Source: an uncultured Planctomycetaceae bacterium
Lineage (GTDB): Bacteria > Planctomycetota > Planctomycetia > Planctomycetales > Planctomycetaceae
Assembly (NCBI GenBank): GCA_937952455.1
Contig: CALFYU010000710.1
Coordinates: forward strand, 1 to 29,649
Reading direction: 5' to 3'
Length of the DNA: 29,649 bases
The notes under the pieces were generated by a model. It was not told the origin of the DNA. It saw only the letters and a list, made by a program, of their open reading frames with translations, and ran no database searches. Positions 17,754 to 25,703 of the stretch are shown here, piece after piece (position 1 is the first letter of the stretch; each line of letters begins with the position of its first letter). The position numbers and the translations under genes were made by a program.

Positions 17754-18386
17754 TCAACCCTGCCTGTCGCTTCGGATCACGCGCACATCTTCCGCCCGGC
17801 CTTCGAACTGTTTGACCTGTTCGCGCAAGCGATAGATCACGCGGCTGCGGGCGATGTACACGCTGCCGACAGTCATGTGCAACTGCTCGGCGACGTCTTT
17901 GATCGCCAGCCCGTCGACGCTGCTGCGCCAAAAGGCCTCCCAAGTGTTGCCGGTGACCTGCGACTGCACCTGTTCGGCGGCCCAATGAAACACTTCCCGG
18001 CGCCATTCCAAGTCAAACAACGTTGATTCATCACATTTCGGATCGCATTGCTGATTGAGGAGATCGGCAATCCCCGAATGGCCGGTACCCAGAGGGCGGT
18101 ATTTCCGCCGCGTCAAAAAATTGATCATCAAGTTGCGGGCGATCCGAAACAGCCAATCCCGAAAACGGGCACCGCGCGGGTCGGGAACCCAACCTTCGAC
18201 GGCGCGGGAAATGGCGAGCATCACCTCTTGCACCAGTTCCTGGGCGTCGGCGTGCTGAAATCCCTTACTCCGTGCCAGCCGATAAACCAGCGGCTGGTAA
18301 ATTGCTGCAAATCGCTCCCACGCCTCGACATCAGTCGGGTCGGACAATCTGAGAATCAGACTCGCACGCGTGTCGGGGATGTTCAT
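17754..18386 (-). CDS. ECF-family RNA polymerase sigma factor
   Basis: About 210 residues from the ATG at 18386. Region 2 (about 20-95) carries the core-binding and -10-melting helices (YQPLVYRLARSKGFQHADAQ, then FRDWLFRIARNLMINFLTRR). Region 4 (about 130-195) has a helix-turn-helix of the form LAIKDVAEQLHMTVGSVYIARSR for -35 recognition. This is the minimal two-domain ECF layout without regions 1 and 3. An in-frame TTG at 18398 would add four residues; ATG is preferred. No strong ribosome site is visible at either. It is the first gene of a three-gene operon with the zinc-finger kinase and the coiled-coil protein, spacing four bases and minus one base. An inverted repeat at 18450-18472 upstream is a possible operator. 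The family is certain; the regulon is unknown. Confidence 0.95.
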   Translation of the reverse strand: MNIPDTRASLILRLSDPTDVEAWERFAAIYQPLVYRLARSKGFQHADAQELVQEVMLAISRAVEGWVPDPRGARFRDWLFRIARNLMINFLTRRKYRPLGTGHSGIADLLNQQCDPKCDESTLFDLEWRREVFHWAAEQVQSQVTGNTWEAFWRSSVDGLAIKDVAEQLHMTVGSVYIARSRVIYRLREQVKQFEGRAEDVRVIRSDRQG

Positions 18387-18834
18387 GTCGTTCGTCAAAA
18401 AGAAACGTGGCCTTCCTGGATATTAACACACCGTCCGCTTCGTCTTCTTTCACGAAATCCAACATTTCGTGACAGAAATTCGCATGTTCCCAGCGACGCG
18501 CCGCACGCCAATGCCGATTGCGGATTGCACTGACAGGTCTTTGCCCTCCTTTGCAGTGAAGCACAACGGTTCCTGCGGTTCGTCCGTGGCCGTACCTTGG
18601 AACCGACTTGCAACGCCGTGAAGTCCGTTCGTCGTGTTTATGAATTATGACGAAAATGGCGAATCGGCCGTAAATCCGGCGAAACTTACTTCGATCAAAT
18701 CCGCGGAGTGCGGCACAACGATGACTCAGAATGTGCAACAGGCTTGGCCGGACAAGCACCAGTCCGAAAAAGTCGATGAGCCCCGTCAGACAGCACGACC
18801 AAATCGATCGCCGTCGTTTGAGGGAAATTAAAAA
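18387..18834. other. Intergenic region upstream of the sigma operon
   Basis: About 450 bases without a convincing gene. It holds the inverted repeat at 18450-18472 and otherwise no clear promoter hexamers. A minus-strand open frame (18331-18987) crosses the region but has no family, no ribosome site and overlaps both neighbours; I treat it as chance. Confidence 0.5.
18450..18472. promoter_or_regulatory. Perfect 9-bp inverted repeat upstream of the ECF sigma gene, operator candidate
   Basis: TCACGAAAT (18450-18458) and ATTTCGTGA (18464-18472) flank a 5-base centre CCAAC. The centre lies 75 bases before the sigma start on the minus strand. The symmetry suits a dimeric regulator, and in RNA it would form a small hairpin. 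No regulator can be named. Confidence 0.4.
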
Positions 18835-18858
18835 AAGGCCGCTCCGAAGAGCGACCTT
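18835..18858 (-). terminator. Intrinsic terminator of the PEP-CTERM gene
   Basis: On the minus strand AAGGTCGCTC, a TTCG tetraloop, then GAGCGGCCTT followed by a run of T. The stem is ten pairs with one G-T. It begins about 38 bases after the TAG stop at 18896, the right place for this gene. Confidence 0.88.
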
Positions 18859-18895
18859 GGCTGCGTTGTCGATTGATTGTCGGGCAGGTCGGAAA

Positions 18896-19744
18896 CTAAC
18901 ACTGCGATTTGCGGCGACGCCAGCCGAGTCCGGCCAATCCCAAAGCGCCGATTCCCAACAAAACGAAGCTCGACGGTTCGGGAACAACTGCGGCGGGAGC
19001 GATGAAATCGTTACGCATGCCGCCGTCTAACACGCTGGTTTCGAGATAGTCCACGTAACCGACCATATCCGGATTCCCGGAACCGACGCCCAGTTGAACT
19101 TGAACGATCTTGGAATCCAGCAGGATGTTTCCCCAGGTACCGTCCGCGAACCATTCATTGAGCGTCAGACTATTGTGCGGCGCATTGATCACCCCCGTCG
19201 CCGTTGTGCTTTCGCGGCTGAACATCCACCACGTCCCATTGTCGGCGTCAATCGTTTGGGTGACCCAAGTTCCCACGGGAGTCGTCCCGGCGTCGGGATT
19301 GTCGTAGGGTTCATAGATCAGGACCTTGTCCCAATCCTGCTCGCCAATACGCGCCGAGGCACTGCCGCCGTATTCGCTTGTCTGCAAGCCGATTTTCAAA
19401 GCCGGAGCCGCGGCGCCGACGGGGCTGTCTTTGTACCAACGGTACTCCGCCGTGAATAACGAATCGAGGGCACCGAAACCATTCGTCGTGTCGACTCGGG
19501 CGATCGTCGCTTTGTCGCTGCTTGTCGGTGACAGAAGCTGTACGGCACCGACACCAGCAACGTCCGCGAAATCAATCCGCTGCGCGATGTCCCCGGGCGT
19601 GGTCGCATTGACGCCGTTGATCCGGGTATCCGTCGACACCCAACCATTGTCCCCCAAAGCCCCCACCTCAATCGTGGCGGCAGACGCACCTTGAACCATC
19701 GCCAAGGTGGCCAGTGCAGCGAAGCAGACTCCAAACGTCTTCAT
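18896..19744 (-). CDS. PEP-CTERM-anchored exported protein of unknown function
   Basis: This 282-residue protein has a signal peptide (MKTFGVCFAALATLAMVQGA, cleavage probably after ASA near residue 23). It ends with a complete PEP-CTERM sorting tail: V-P-E-P-S-S, a hydrophobic helix (FVLLGIGALGLAGLG) and the basic end WRRRKSQC. Such tails are processed by an exosortase in planctomycetes and other envelope-rich bacteria; none is encoded in this window. The mature part (about 24-250) is rich in Gly, Thr, Asp and Trp, with beta-sheet character (GTWVTQTIDADNGTWWMFSR) like carbohydrate-binding or jelly-roll surface proteins, but no named domain is clear. The start is supported by AAGGAG nine bases upstream. 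The gene is followed by a strong intrinsic terminator and is transcribed away from the small lipoprotein at 20155. Confidence 0.93.
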   Translation of the reverse strand: MKTFGVCFAALATLAMVQGASAATIEVGALGDNGWVSTDTRINGVNATTPGDIAQRIDFADVAGVGAVQLLSPTSSDKATIARVDTTNGFGALDSLFTAEYRWYKDSPVGAAAPALKIGLQTSEYGGSASARIGEQDWDKVLIYEPYDNPDAGTTPVGTWVTQTIDADNGTWWMFSRESTTATGVINAPHNSLTLNEWFADGTWGNILLDSKIVQVQLGVGSGNPDMVGYVDYLETSVLDGGMRNDFIAPAAVVPEPSSFVLLGIGALGLAGLGWRRRKSQC

Positions 19745-20154
19745 ACTGTTGCGCTCCTTTTCCTCTAGATGCAGTGACTTGCAACGGTGAACGACATTCC
19801 CCCGACGCGGAGGAACGAAACAGGCCCGCTCGCACAGCGCGTCAACATTCCGCAGTTGACCGCGACATCGCACCTTACAAGATAAGACGGGCAATCTCAA
19901 CCGTCTGTAGGGGTTATAATGGTAACTCTGATTGTGAAAACTTTGCGAAAAACAGGGCAACCACGTAGGAACCGGCGTGCGGGATGGTCGCCAGCGTGCG
20001 CGTCGCTCCGCCAGACGATCAAGCCGCCGCGAGGGCTCTCGTTCCGCACGCGAATTCCTCTGGCCAAATCCTCGGATTTCACAATAATCGCGGCCGATTC
20101 CGCTGTTTGCGAGGCGGTCCGAAGGTCGGTAATCACGGAAGGAGCGGCCGAAAA
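19745..20154. other. Intergenic region between divergent PEP-CTERM and lipoprotein genes
   Basis: About 410 bases. It holds a plus-strand TATAAT (19915-19920). On the minus strand TTGACG (19844-19839) is followed after 17 bases by a weak TGTTTC, a poor promoter candidate for the PEP-CTERM gene. The plus frame here is open (from 19984) but reads unlike protein until the lipoprotein start at 20155. Confidence 0.5.
19915..19920 (+). promoter_or_regulatory. Possible -10 element for the lipoprotein at 20155
   Basis: A perfect TATAAT hexamer, 234 bases before the start. No good -35 at standard spacing; the leader would be long. Confidence 0.3.
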
Positions 20155-20544
20155 TTGCGCAATCAGTTTCTTCAAAGCTCGCACCGCGTTAGGCGAGCCG
20201 GCTTACTCATCGGCGCGTTGTCCACACTTCTGCTTTCGGTCGGGTGCATTTCCCCGGCGGCCGGCTGGGTCTCTAGCAACGTGGTTCCGTTTGACGACCA
20301 GCGCAGCGCCATCTTAGAAGTCGTACCGCTGGGAACGCCGCGCGACGAAGCGGCCGATCTGTTGAAGCGGGCGGGAATCACCTTTTCCACATCCGGCGGT
20401 CCCGAGCCGGGCGTCTACTATTGCGAAACCTGGGAAATGGAGCCTGGCGAGCGGTACCACCTCTTTAGCGAGCTGCTATTTGACTCCGAGGGCCGGCTGG
20501 AAGGAGTGCGGCAGACGGAAAACAATTTCTCTCAGTCGCAATAG
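20155..20544 (+). CDS. Small lipoprotein, possibly BamE/SmpA-like
   Basis: I take TTG at 20155 as the start because GGAAGGAG lies ten bases before it and the signal sequence follows at once. The longer frame (from 19984) reads poorly upstream of this point. The 129-residue product has a basic N-terminus, a hydrophobic core (AGLLIGALSTLLLSVG) and a lipobox-like S-V-G-C31. The mature domain starts LEVVPLGTPRDEAADLLKRA and ends LLFDSEGRLEGVRQ. That pattern, a 'G-T-P-R-D-E-A' helix for a marginal two-helix/three-strand fold and a final F-D-x-x-G-R-L strand, resembles SmpA/BamE-type lipoproteins of the outer-membrane assembly machinery. The likeness is weak and could be general. It converges with the zinc-ribbon gene, 60 bases between stops. 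Confidence 0.75.
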   Translation: MRNQFLQSSHRVRRAGLLIGALSTLLLSVGCISPAAGWVSSNVVPFDDQRSAILEVVPLGTPRDEAADLLKRAGITFSTSGGPEPGVYYCETWEMEPGERYHLFSELLFDSEGRLEGVRQTENNFSQSQ

Positions 20545-20604
20545 CCAACGCCGCGTCCCGCGCGGATGGGGCCATGCTCAGGCCCGAACCGATACCTGTA
20601 TCCA

Positions 20605-21030
20605 TCAATCGATGAATTGCAGCATGCTGGAGCAGAATTTGCAGATCACGCGTTGACCGGCGTATTTCTGCGAGACTTTCAGACGCTCTTCGCATTTCGG
20701 GCAGTCGAGATAGAAACCCAGATTCTTCACATTGGGGTCGGACAGATTCAGCTTGAATGTCTTGTGACATTTCTTGCAGTTGAGCTTCTTCCCCACATAC
20801 TGCGCATTGATCCGCAGTTGTTTGTGACAATTCGGGCAGCCGACATAATACCCCCGCGGCTTGGCTTCGATGTAGCTCTCGATTTCCTTAAGCGGCCGAA
20901 ACGGCGGAATCTCAACGCTATCAAGCTCCAGATCCTCATTGAGCAGCGTGCGGCAGTTCACGCAGCGGATCAGGTTCGCGGGCATTTCTTCGTTGCAAAC
21001 GGGGCAGGGGCCGCCAGGCCAAGAGGGCAT
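20605..21030 (-). CDS. Protein with three zinc ribbons
   Basis: The 141-residue protein contains six CxxC motifs in three ribbon pairs: C9/C12 with C23/C26, C65/C68 with C85/C88, and C110/C113 with C130/C133. The second and third ribbons are a clear duplication with identical 16-residue spacing between their CxxC pairs (GCPNCHKQLRI...NCKKCHKTFKL against DCPKCEERLKV...ICKFCSSMLQF). No other domain is present. Each ribbon should bind one zinc; the protein probably binds nucleic acid or a protein partner, and nothing shows which. The ATG at 21030 follows GAAAGAAG. It stands between a lipoprotein (convergent) and the PQQ-propeller gene on the same strand 150 bases upstream, with no evident functional link. 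Small multi-ribbon proteins like this are common as unnamed genes in planctomycetes. Confidence 0.85.
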   Translation of the reverse strand: MPSWPGGPCPVCNEEMPANLIRCVNCRTLLNEDLELDSVEIPPFRPLKEIESYIEAKPRGYYVGCPNCHKQLRINAQYVGKKLNCKKCHKTFKLNLSDPNVKNLGFYLDCPKCEERLKVSQKYAGQRVICKFCSSMLQFID

Positions 21031-21180
21031 TCGTCTTCTTTCAACTTAGTCGGTGATCAAGTATCGCAATGCGGCGAAGTCCTAACGCCCTGTCGTCTGT
21101 CCGGCGAGCGGAGAGTGGGGGTTGCGCCGAACAAAACGGGAAGTGACGACGATCAGGTAACTCTTCGCTTGAGGTGACTG

Positions 21181-22422
21181 CTAATTCGTGGATTCCAAGC
21201 AGGCCAACGTGTGAAAGCCCCTTAGATACAAACGTCCATGTGCCACCGACGGCGTACTGTGGCTGCTGTCCCCCAAGGGACTTTTACCATAGAGCCGGTA
21301 TTCCGGAGCTGCATCGATGACGGCGATTTCGCCGTCTTCGGCAATGCAGTAAATTTTCCCGTTAATCAAAACTGGTGATCCACTGTAATTGCCCCCGACA
21401 CGCTTTGTCCAGATGTTGTTTCCTGTTTTTGTCTCCTGGCACTTCACAACTCCATTGTCATTCCAGAGATACGTATACCCACCCTCGGTGAGCATCGTCG
21501 GGACATAGGGCAATTCCCGCTTTTGGGAATAGACAATTCGGGGGGGATTCTGCAGATTCGCTCCTTTAGGGTCCGCCGCTATTAGTAATTTCCCTCGGCC
21601 GCCCCCGCCGCACGTGGCGAGCAACAGTCCCTCGGAATAAATCGGCGATCCGATTGTGCGGGCTGGAAGTTCACCCGTTTGCCAGTTCAGTCTCCCGGTC
21701 AACGGGTCGAGACTGCTCAACCCGGCGCCGCGGCTGAGGAATATCAACTGGCGGTTCCCAGGTTCAGGTTCGATCAGGATCGGCGTCGTATACGACGTCC
21801 GCAGAATATCACGGGGGACGCTCCAAGCTGTCGCCCCCGTCTCCTTTTCGAATGCCCGGATCCAACTGGGACCTTCCTGGTCCCCGGCCATAATCAACAG
21901 GTTTTCAACAATGATCGGCGACGCGCCCAGTCCGTGTGAGCTGCCGTACCCCTCGAGCCGCCGCCGCCAGATAAACTCCCCGGCGAAGTCGTAGGCCGAG
22001 AGAAAGAACTTCTCATTGTCGGCAAACGCCACATACACCAACTCACCATCAGTGGTCGGGGTGCTTGAGGCGAAACTGTTTTTTTGATGATTGTGATTGG
22101 AATTCATGTCGCTCGAACGGCACCAGATTTCCTCCCCGGTGTGCGCGTTAAGGCAAAACAAGTGCCGCAAACGTCCTTCGTCGGTTGCCGAGGTGATGAA
22201 TAACTCATCCCCGAAAATGACCGGTGCCGCATGCCCTTCTCCGGGCAGTGAGACTTTCCAGGCGTAGTCGTCTTCGCCCCACGTCGTCGGCAATGCACCA
22301 GCGATCCCCACCCCGGTACCATTCGGGCCGCGGAAGCGCGTCCAGTTCTCGTCGGCTAAGACGTTTCCCGCATCAAAAGCTAACGCAACGACGATCAAAA
22401 AACTCAACCAGCGTAGCATCAT
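21181..22422 (-). CDS. Secreted PQQ-like beta-propeller protein
   Basis: This 413-residue protein begins with a signal peptide (MMLRWLSFLIVVALAFDAGN, cleaved near residue 22). It continues with ENWTRFRGPNGTGVGIAG, the typical start of the planctomycete W-x-x-F-R-G-P PQQ-like propeller family. Repeats of about 50 residues contain blade motifs such as LFCLNAHTGEEIWCRS, FLSAYDFAGEFIWRRRLEG, LSSLDPLTGRLNWQTGE and VKCQETKTGNNIWTKRVGG, and the final blade ends LACLE. The family is related to BamB and quinoprotein dehydrogenases, but catalytic residues for PQQ are not evident, so binding or scaffolding is likelier than a dehydrogenase. ATG 22422 is chosen, with GGGAGAG seven bases upstream; the longer frame to 22542 has no signal peptide. 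It lies 222 bases downstream of the glycerol kinase gene on the same strand. Confidence 0.93.
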   Translation of the reverse strand: MMLRWLSFLIVVALAFDAGNVLADENWTRFRGPNGTGVGIAGALPTTWGEDDYAWKVSLPGEGHAAPVIFGDELFITSATDEGRLRHLFCLNAHTGEEIWCRSSDMNSNHNHQKNSFASSTPTTDGELVYVAFADNEKFFLSAYDFAGEFIWRRRLEGYGSSHGLGASPIIVENLLIMAGDQEGPSWIRAFEKETGATAWSVPRDILRTSYTTPILIEPEPGNRQLIFLSRGAGLSSLDPLTGRLNWQTGELPARTIGSPIYSEGLLLATCGGGGRGKLLIAADPKGANLQNPPRIVYSQKRELPYVPTMLTEGGYTYLWNDNGVVKCQETKTGNNIWTKRVGGNYSGSPVLINGKIYCIAEDGEIAVIDAAPEYRLYGKSPLGDSSHSTPSVAHGRLYLRGFHTLACLESTN

Positions 22423-22644
22423 CTGGCAACTCTCCCAGTTCTCTCTGCCCGAATGGCTCATTCGGGGGCGACATGCAACCGGCGAAACGTCCTGTTGCAG
22501 GCAACTGCATTCTAAAATGTCTGATACGCCGGTGAGATTCAAGTCACTGCGTCAACAGACTCCAGGCGACTCCGCCGGTTCGACCACACCTTCGAGATCC
22601 AATCGTCCCGGAGCAGCCAAGTATTCGACACGACGGCGAATTCG

Positions 22645-24141
22645 TTACGTCGCCTCCGCCCAGTTTTTGGAACGATCAACCGCCTGCCGCCAGCGTGCGT
22701 ACCGCGCGTCACTCTCTGCGGCCGACATCGCCGGGGTGAACTCCCGCTCGAGCGCCCAATTCTTCGTCACGTCCGAACGATCCTTCCAGAAACCGACCGC
22801 CAGCCCGGCCAAATAAGCGGCCCCCAGTGCCGTCGTCTCCGCCACGACGGGGCGCAACACCGGAACATCCAGGATGTCCGCCTGGAATTGCATCAACAGA
22901 TTGTTCGCCGATGCGCCGCCGTCGACGCGCAGGCTGGCCAATTTCACGCCGGAGTCGCGCTGCATGGCGTCCAATACGTCGCGAGTCTGAAAGGCCATCG
23001 ATTCCAGCGCAGCCCGGGCCAAATGCCCGCGGGTGGTTCCGCGGGTCAGCCCCACGACCGTGCCGCGGGCGCTGTGATCCCAATCGGGCGTCCCCAATCC
23101 CACCAGCGCCGGAACAAAATAGACGTCCCCTGTATCGGGAACCGATGCCGCCAGCGCCTCGATTTCGCTCGAGTCGCGGATCAACTCCAAACCGTCGCGA
23201 AGCCATTGCACAACCGCACCGGCGATAAAGATCGAACCTTCCAGGCAATACGTGATCTCGTCCCCGATCCCCCAGCCGATCGTCGTGAGCAGTCCATTCT
23301 CGGACTTGACCGCCTCGTTACCGGTATTCAGCAGCATGAAGCAGCCGGTGCCGTACGTGTTCTTGGCGCTACCGACCTCAAAACAAGCTTGGCCAAACGT
23401 GGCGGCCTGCTGGTCACCCGCAATCCCGGCGATTGGAATCTTGCCGCCGAACAATTGCGGATCGGTCTCGGCGTAGACCTGGCTCGACGGGCGGACCTCC
23501 GGCAGCATCGCCCGGGGGATGCCGAGGATTTTCAACAGTTCGTCATCCCAATCCAGCGTGTGGATGTTGTACATCAACGTCCGGCAGGCGTTCGTGTAGT
23601 CGGTGATGTGCAGCTTTCCGCCCGTGAGCCGCCAAATCAGGTAACTGTCGACCGTCCCGAACAGAATATCCCCCGCTTCAGCGCGAGCGCGGAGACCGTC
23701 GATCGTATCGAGCAGATGCGTGACCTTTGTGCCGGAGAAATAAGCGTCGACGACCAGCCCGGTCTTGTCTCGAAAGACCTGTTCGTACCCGTCGGCTTTA
23801 AGCCGCTCGCAAATCGGTGCCGTCAGACGGCTTTGCCAGACGATGGCGTTGTGCGCCGCTTTGCCGGTCGTGCGATCCCAGACGACCGCCGTTTCCCGCT
23901 GATTTGTTACACCGATGGCGGCGACGTCATCCGCCGTGATCCCCGCATCGGCCAGCGCCTGCTGCGCCGTCGCCAATTGCGATGACCAGATCGCCTCGGG
24001 ATCGTGCTCAACTTCGCCCGGCTTGGGGAAGATCTGCTCAAATTCCTGTTGCGCGGTCGCCACCGGCTGCCCGTTATGCCCAAACACAATCGCGCGGCTG
24101 GAGGTCGTGCCTTGATCGAGTGCTAGCACGTATTGAGTCAT
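22645..24141 (-). CDS. glpK: Glycerol kinase
   Basis: The product phosphorylates glycerol with ATP to sn-glycerol 3-phosphate in the cytoplasm, feeding lipid synthesis and glycolysis. Its 498 residues match the family (E. coli GlpK 502). The N-terminal ATPase fold starts MTQYVLALDQGTTSSRAIVF; the substrate region includes NQRETAVVWDRTTGK. FGGY-kinase signature segments are visible as YFSGTKVTHLLD and GLGTPDWDHSARGTVVGLTRG, and the second ATP-binding half has VDGGASANNLLMQFQAD. ATG 24141 follows GGAG seven bases upstream, and family similarity begins exactly there, so the longer open frame to 24276 is ignored. No glpF or glpD is next to it in this window; the neighbours are the PQQ-propeller protein downstream and a small conserved-looking protein upstream. 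Regulatory residues of the E. coli enzyme cannot be judged. Confidence 0.97.
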   Translation of the reverse strand: MTQYVLALDQGTTSSRAIVFGHNGQPVATAQQEFEQIFPKPGEVEHDPEAIWSSQLATAQQALADAGITADDVAAIGVTNQRETAVVWDRTTGKAAHNAIVWQSRLTAPICERLKADGYEQVFRDKTGLVVDAYFSGTKVTHLLDTIDGLRARAEAGDILFGTVDSYLIWRLTGGKLHITDYTNACRTLMYNIHTLDWDDELLKILGIPRAMLPEVRPSSQVYAETDPQLFGGKIPIAGIAGDQQAATFGQACFEVGSAKNTYGTGCFMLLNTGNEAVKSENGLLTTIGWGIGDEITYCLEGSIFIAGAVVQWLRDGLELIRDSSEIEALAASVPDTGDVYFVPALVGLGTPDWDHSARGTVVGLTRGTTRGHLARAALESMAFQTRDVLDAMQRDSGVKLASLRVDGGASANNLLMQFQADILDVPVLRPVVAETTALGAAYLAGLAVGFWKDRSDVTKNWALEREFTPAMSAAESDARYARWRQAVDRSKNWAEAT

Positions 24142-24384
24142 GTCGCGCTCCGCAGCGTGTATTGCCCAGACTTTGTCAGTGAGAAGTCTTACGTATGGAT
24201 GCCACTGGCTCTGCCCGTACGATTTCCGAGCGAATGCGATATCGAAAAAAGCACTGGCACAGCCAATGCCACCCAACGGTCGCGCCGCCCCCGGCCGCCC
24301 TGTTTCGATGGAACGGTCGGCCCGGCAGCTGCTACAGCACGCCGGTTATGTCACGCCGCGCACCGAATTGTCGCATCGACGAAC

Positions 24385-24708
24385 CTACCACCCGAGCGAC
24401 ATATTGGTTTCGATCGCCTTTTGGGCCTCGTGCAGATCAACACCCGTGTCCAGCATATAGAGGCGGATGGCGTGCACCTTGTCGCCGGCAGCGCGGGCCA
24501 AGCAATCGCGGGCCGTATCGCAAGGATCGCTGCTCCCTTCGATCCCCAGCAGACGCTTGGAAATCACCCACAAATCACGGGGGCGCTGAGTGACGCGGAG
24601 AATGTCCTCTTCGGGATAGTTTTCTTTGGCAATCCCTTCGGCTGCCTCCTTCGACTCCGCCCAACCCACCATGATGTGGGCATTCGTCTCGATCTCATAC
24701 AAGGCCAT
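24385..24708 (-). CDS. Small conserved-looking cytoplasmic protein, unknown function
   Basis: I do not recognise this 107-residue protein. It has no signal or TM segment. It begins MALYEIETNAHIMVGWAESK, with a ferredoxin-like alternation of strand and helix (strand 3-14, helix 18-30, strand 34-43, helix 47-55), then a second half with two helices (CDTARDCLARAAGDKVHAIR and HEAQKAIETNMS). Two cysteines (in DPCDTARDC) could be structural. The start is excellent: GAGGAGG six bases before the ATG. A TATAAT candidate lies about 210 bases upstream on the same strand. Codon use resembles the neighbouring genes. The gene sits 243 bases upstream of glycerol kinase on the same strand; no functional connection is visible. 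Confidence 0.75.
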   Translation of the reverse strand: MALYEIETNAHIMVGWAESKEAAEGIAKENYPEEDILRVTQRPRDLWVISKRLLGIEGSSDPCDTARDCLARAAGDKVHAIRLYMLDTGVDLHEAQKAIETNMSLGW

Positions 24709-24918
24709 CGGACCGCCTCCTCATTCGTCATTACAATACGGTGAAAGATAATTTCCAATCTTTGTGACTGGTGTGCATTACGCCCAAAGTTCGCGTCGAT
24801 GTCCACCGTAACCTGAATCGGCCATTGTCGTTGACGTCGACCACCGATTCCCCGATTTTCCGCCGCCGCATCCACCGGAACGCGGAACCGATCGGGACTG
24901 TTATTCATTGTCGCCGGG

Positions 24919-24924
24919 ATTATA
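24919..24924 (-). promoter_or_regulatory. Possible promoter -10 for the 107-aa gene
   Basis: Minus-strand TTCGCTATAAT with TTGGAG (24948-24943) 18 bases upstream is the best -35/-10 pair in the window. The start codon at 24708 lies about 210 bases downstream. Confidence 0.45.
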
Positions 24925-24984
24925 GCGAACGCAAGTCCGACTCTCCAAGTGTGCCGTCAAACTTCGCCTGCGGCCTTCGCCGCC

Positions 24985-25680
24985 TCACGTGATTTGCCTC
25001 TTTTCGCCGTCATCCCGCCGCTCCTCCGCGGCGCTTTTCCGCAAGTAAAACGGCTCCAATGTCCACATGTCGGGCGTTTGGCCCGACTCGAATTGCCGCC
25101 GTCCCAATTCAGCAATCACCGCGGCCTGCGGAGTCCAGGTCTCCGGCGGCAAGACTCGGCAGCGGCCGCCCAGCAACGGCTCATATTTGGTCAACCCGGG
25201 TCCCGTGACGACGTCGTGTGCACGCCGCGCATCGGACCAGGACTGTGCATTGACGATCGACACGGAGTCGGACTGCCGCCATTCCCCTTCCGCATCGCGC
25301 CCAAACTCCGCACAAAATATTTCCCCGCGCTGCGCGTCGCTAATGACAAAAACATGTTCCACGTCGGCCCCCACATTGTGGGCCGCGGCCGCAAGTGTCG
25401 AGACTGCCGCCAGTTCGGCGCCGTTCGCATAGGCCAACGTCTTGGCGCAGGTCACTCCCACCCGTAGCCCCGTAAAACTCCCTGGCCCTTGACTGACGGC
25501 AATCCCGCGACAATCGCGCAGGTGATACCCATGATCGGCCAACAACCGCTGAAGCTCCGGCACCAACGTCTCCGCATGACGCCGCCCCGGTTGCAGCGAA
25601 CGCTGTTCAAGACAGACCCCGTCACGGCACAGCGCGATCGAACCAGGAAGCATCGACGTTTCGAGACCGAGAACTAGCAT
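24985..25680 (-). CDS. tsaB: TsaB, tRNA N6-threonylcarbamoyladenosine biosynthesis protein
   Basis: A partner of TsaD (with TsaE and TsaC) in making the t6A modification at position 37 of ANN-decoding tRNAs. The 231-residue protein has the ASKHA-type start MLVLGLETSMLPGSIALC and the diagnostic family motif SQGPGSFTGLRVGVTCAKTL (about 63-82). DAQRGEIFCAEF (about 114-125) follows, matching the 'DARRGEVY' block of TsaB. The C-terminal part is variable, ending in a charged tail. The length fits E. coli TsaB (231). It lacks the metal-binding histidines of TsaD, as expected. The ATG at 25680 is the only sensible start. It is divergent from the ABC ATPase gene across the repeat-rich region 25681-25948. 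Confidence 0.95.
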   Translation of the reverse strand: MLVLGLETSMLPGSIALCRDGVCLEQRSLQPGRRHAETLVPELQRLLADHGYHLRDCRGIAVSQGPGSFTGLRVGVTCAKTLAYANGAELAAVSTLAAAAHNVGADVEHVFVISDAQRGEIFCAEFGRDAEGEWRQSDSVSIVNAQSWSDARRAHDVVTGPGLTKYEPLLGGRCRVLPPETWTPQAAVIAELGRRQFESGQTPDMWTLEPFYLRKSAAEERRDDGEKRQIT

Positions 25681-25703
25681 AGTTTAGAAAGCGGTACGCA
25701 GAG

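Noticed and set aside
18331..18987. Minus-strand frame of 218 codons across the spacer between PEP-CTERM and sigma genes
   Set aside because: It overlaps the end of the PEP-CTERM gene, its terminator and the sigma gene in a different frame, and reads without protein-like pattern.
22888..23985. Plus-strand frame of 365 codons opposite glycerol kinase
   Set aside because: The opposite strand is an unambiguous full-length GlpK.
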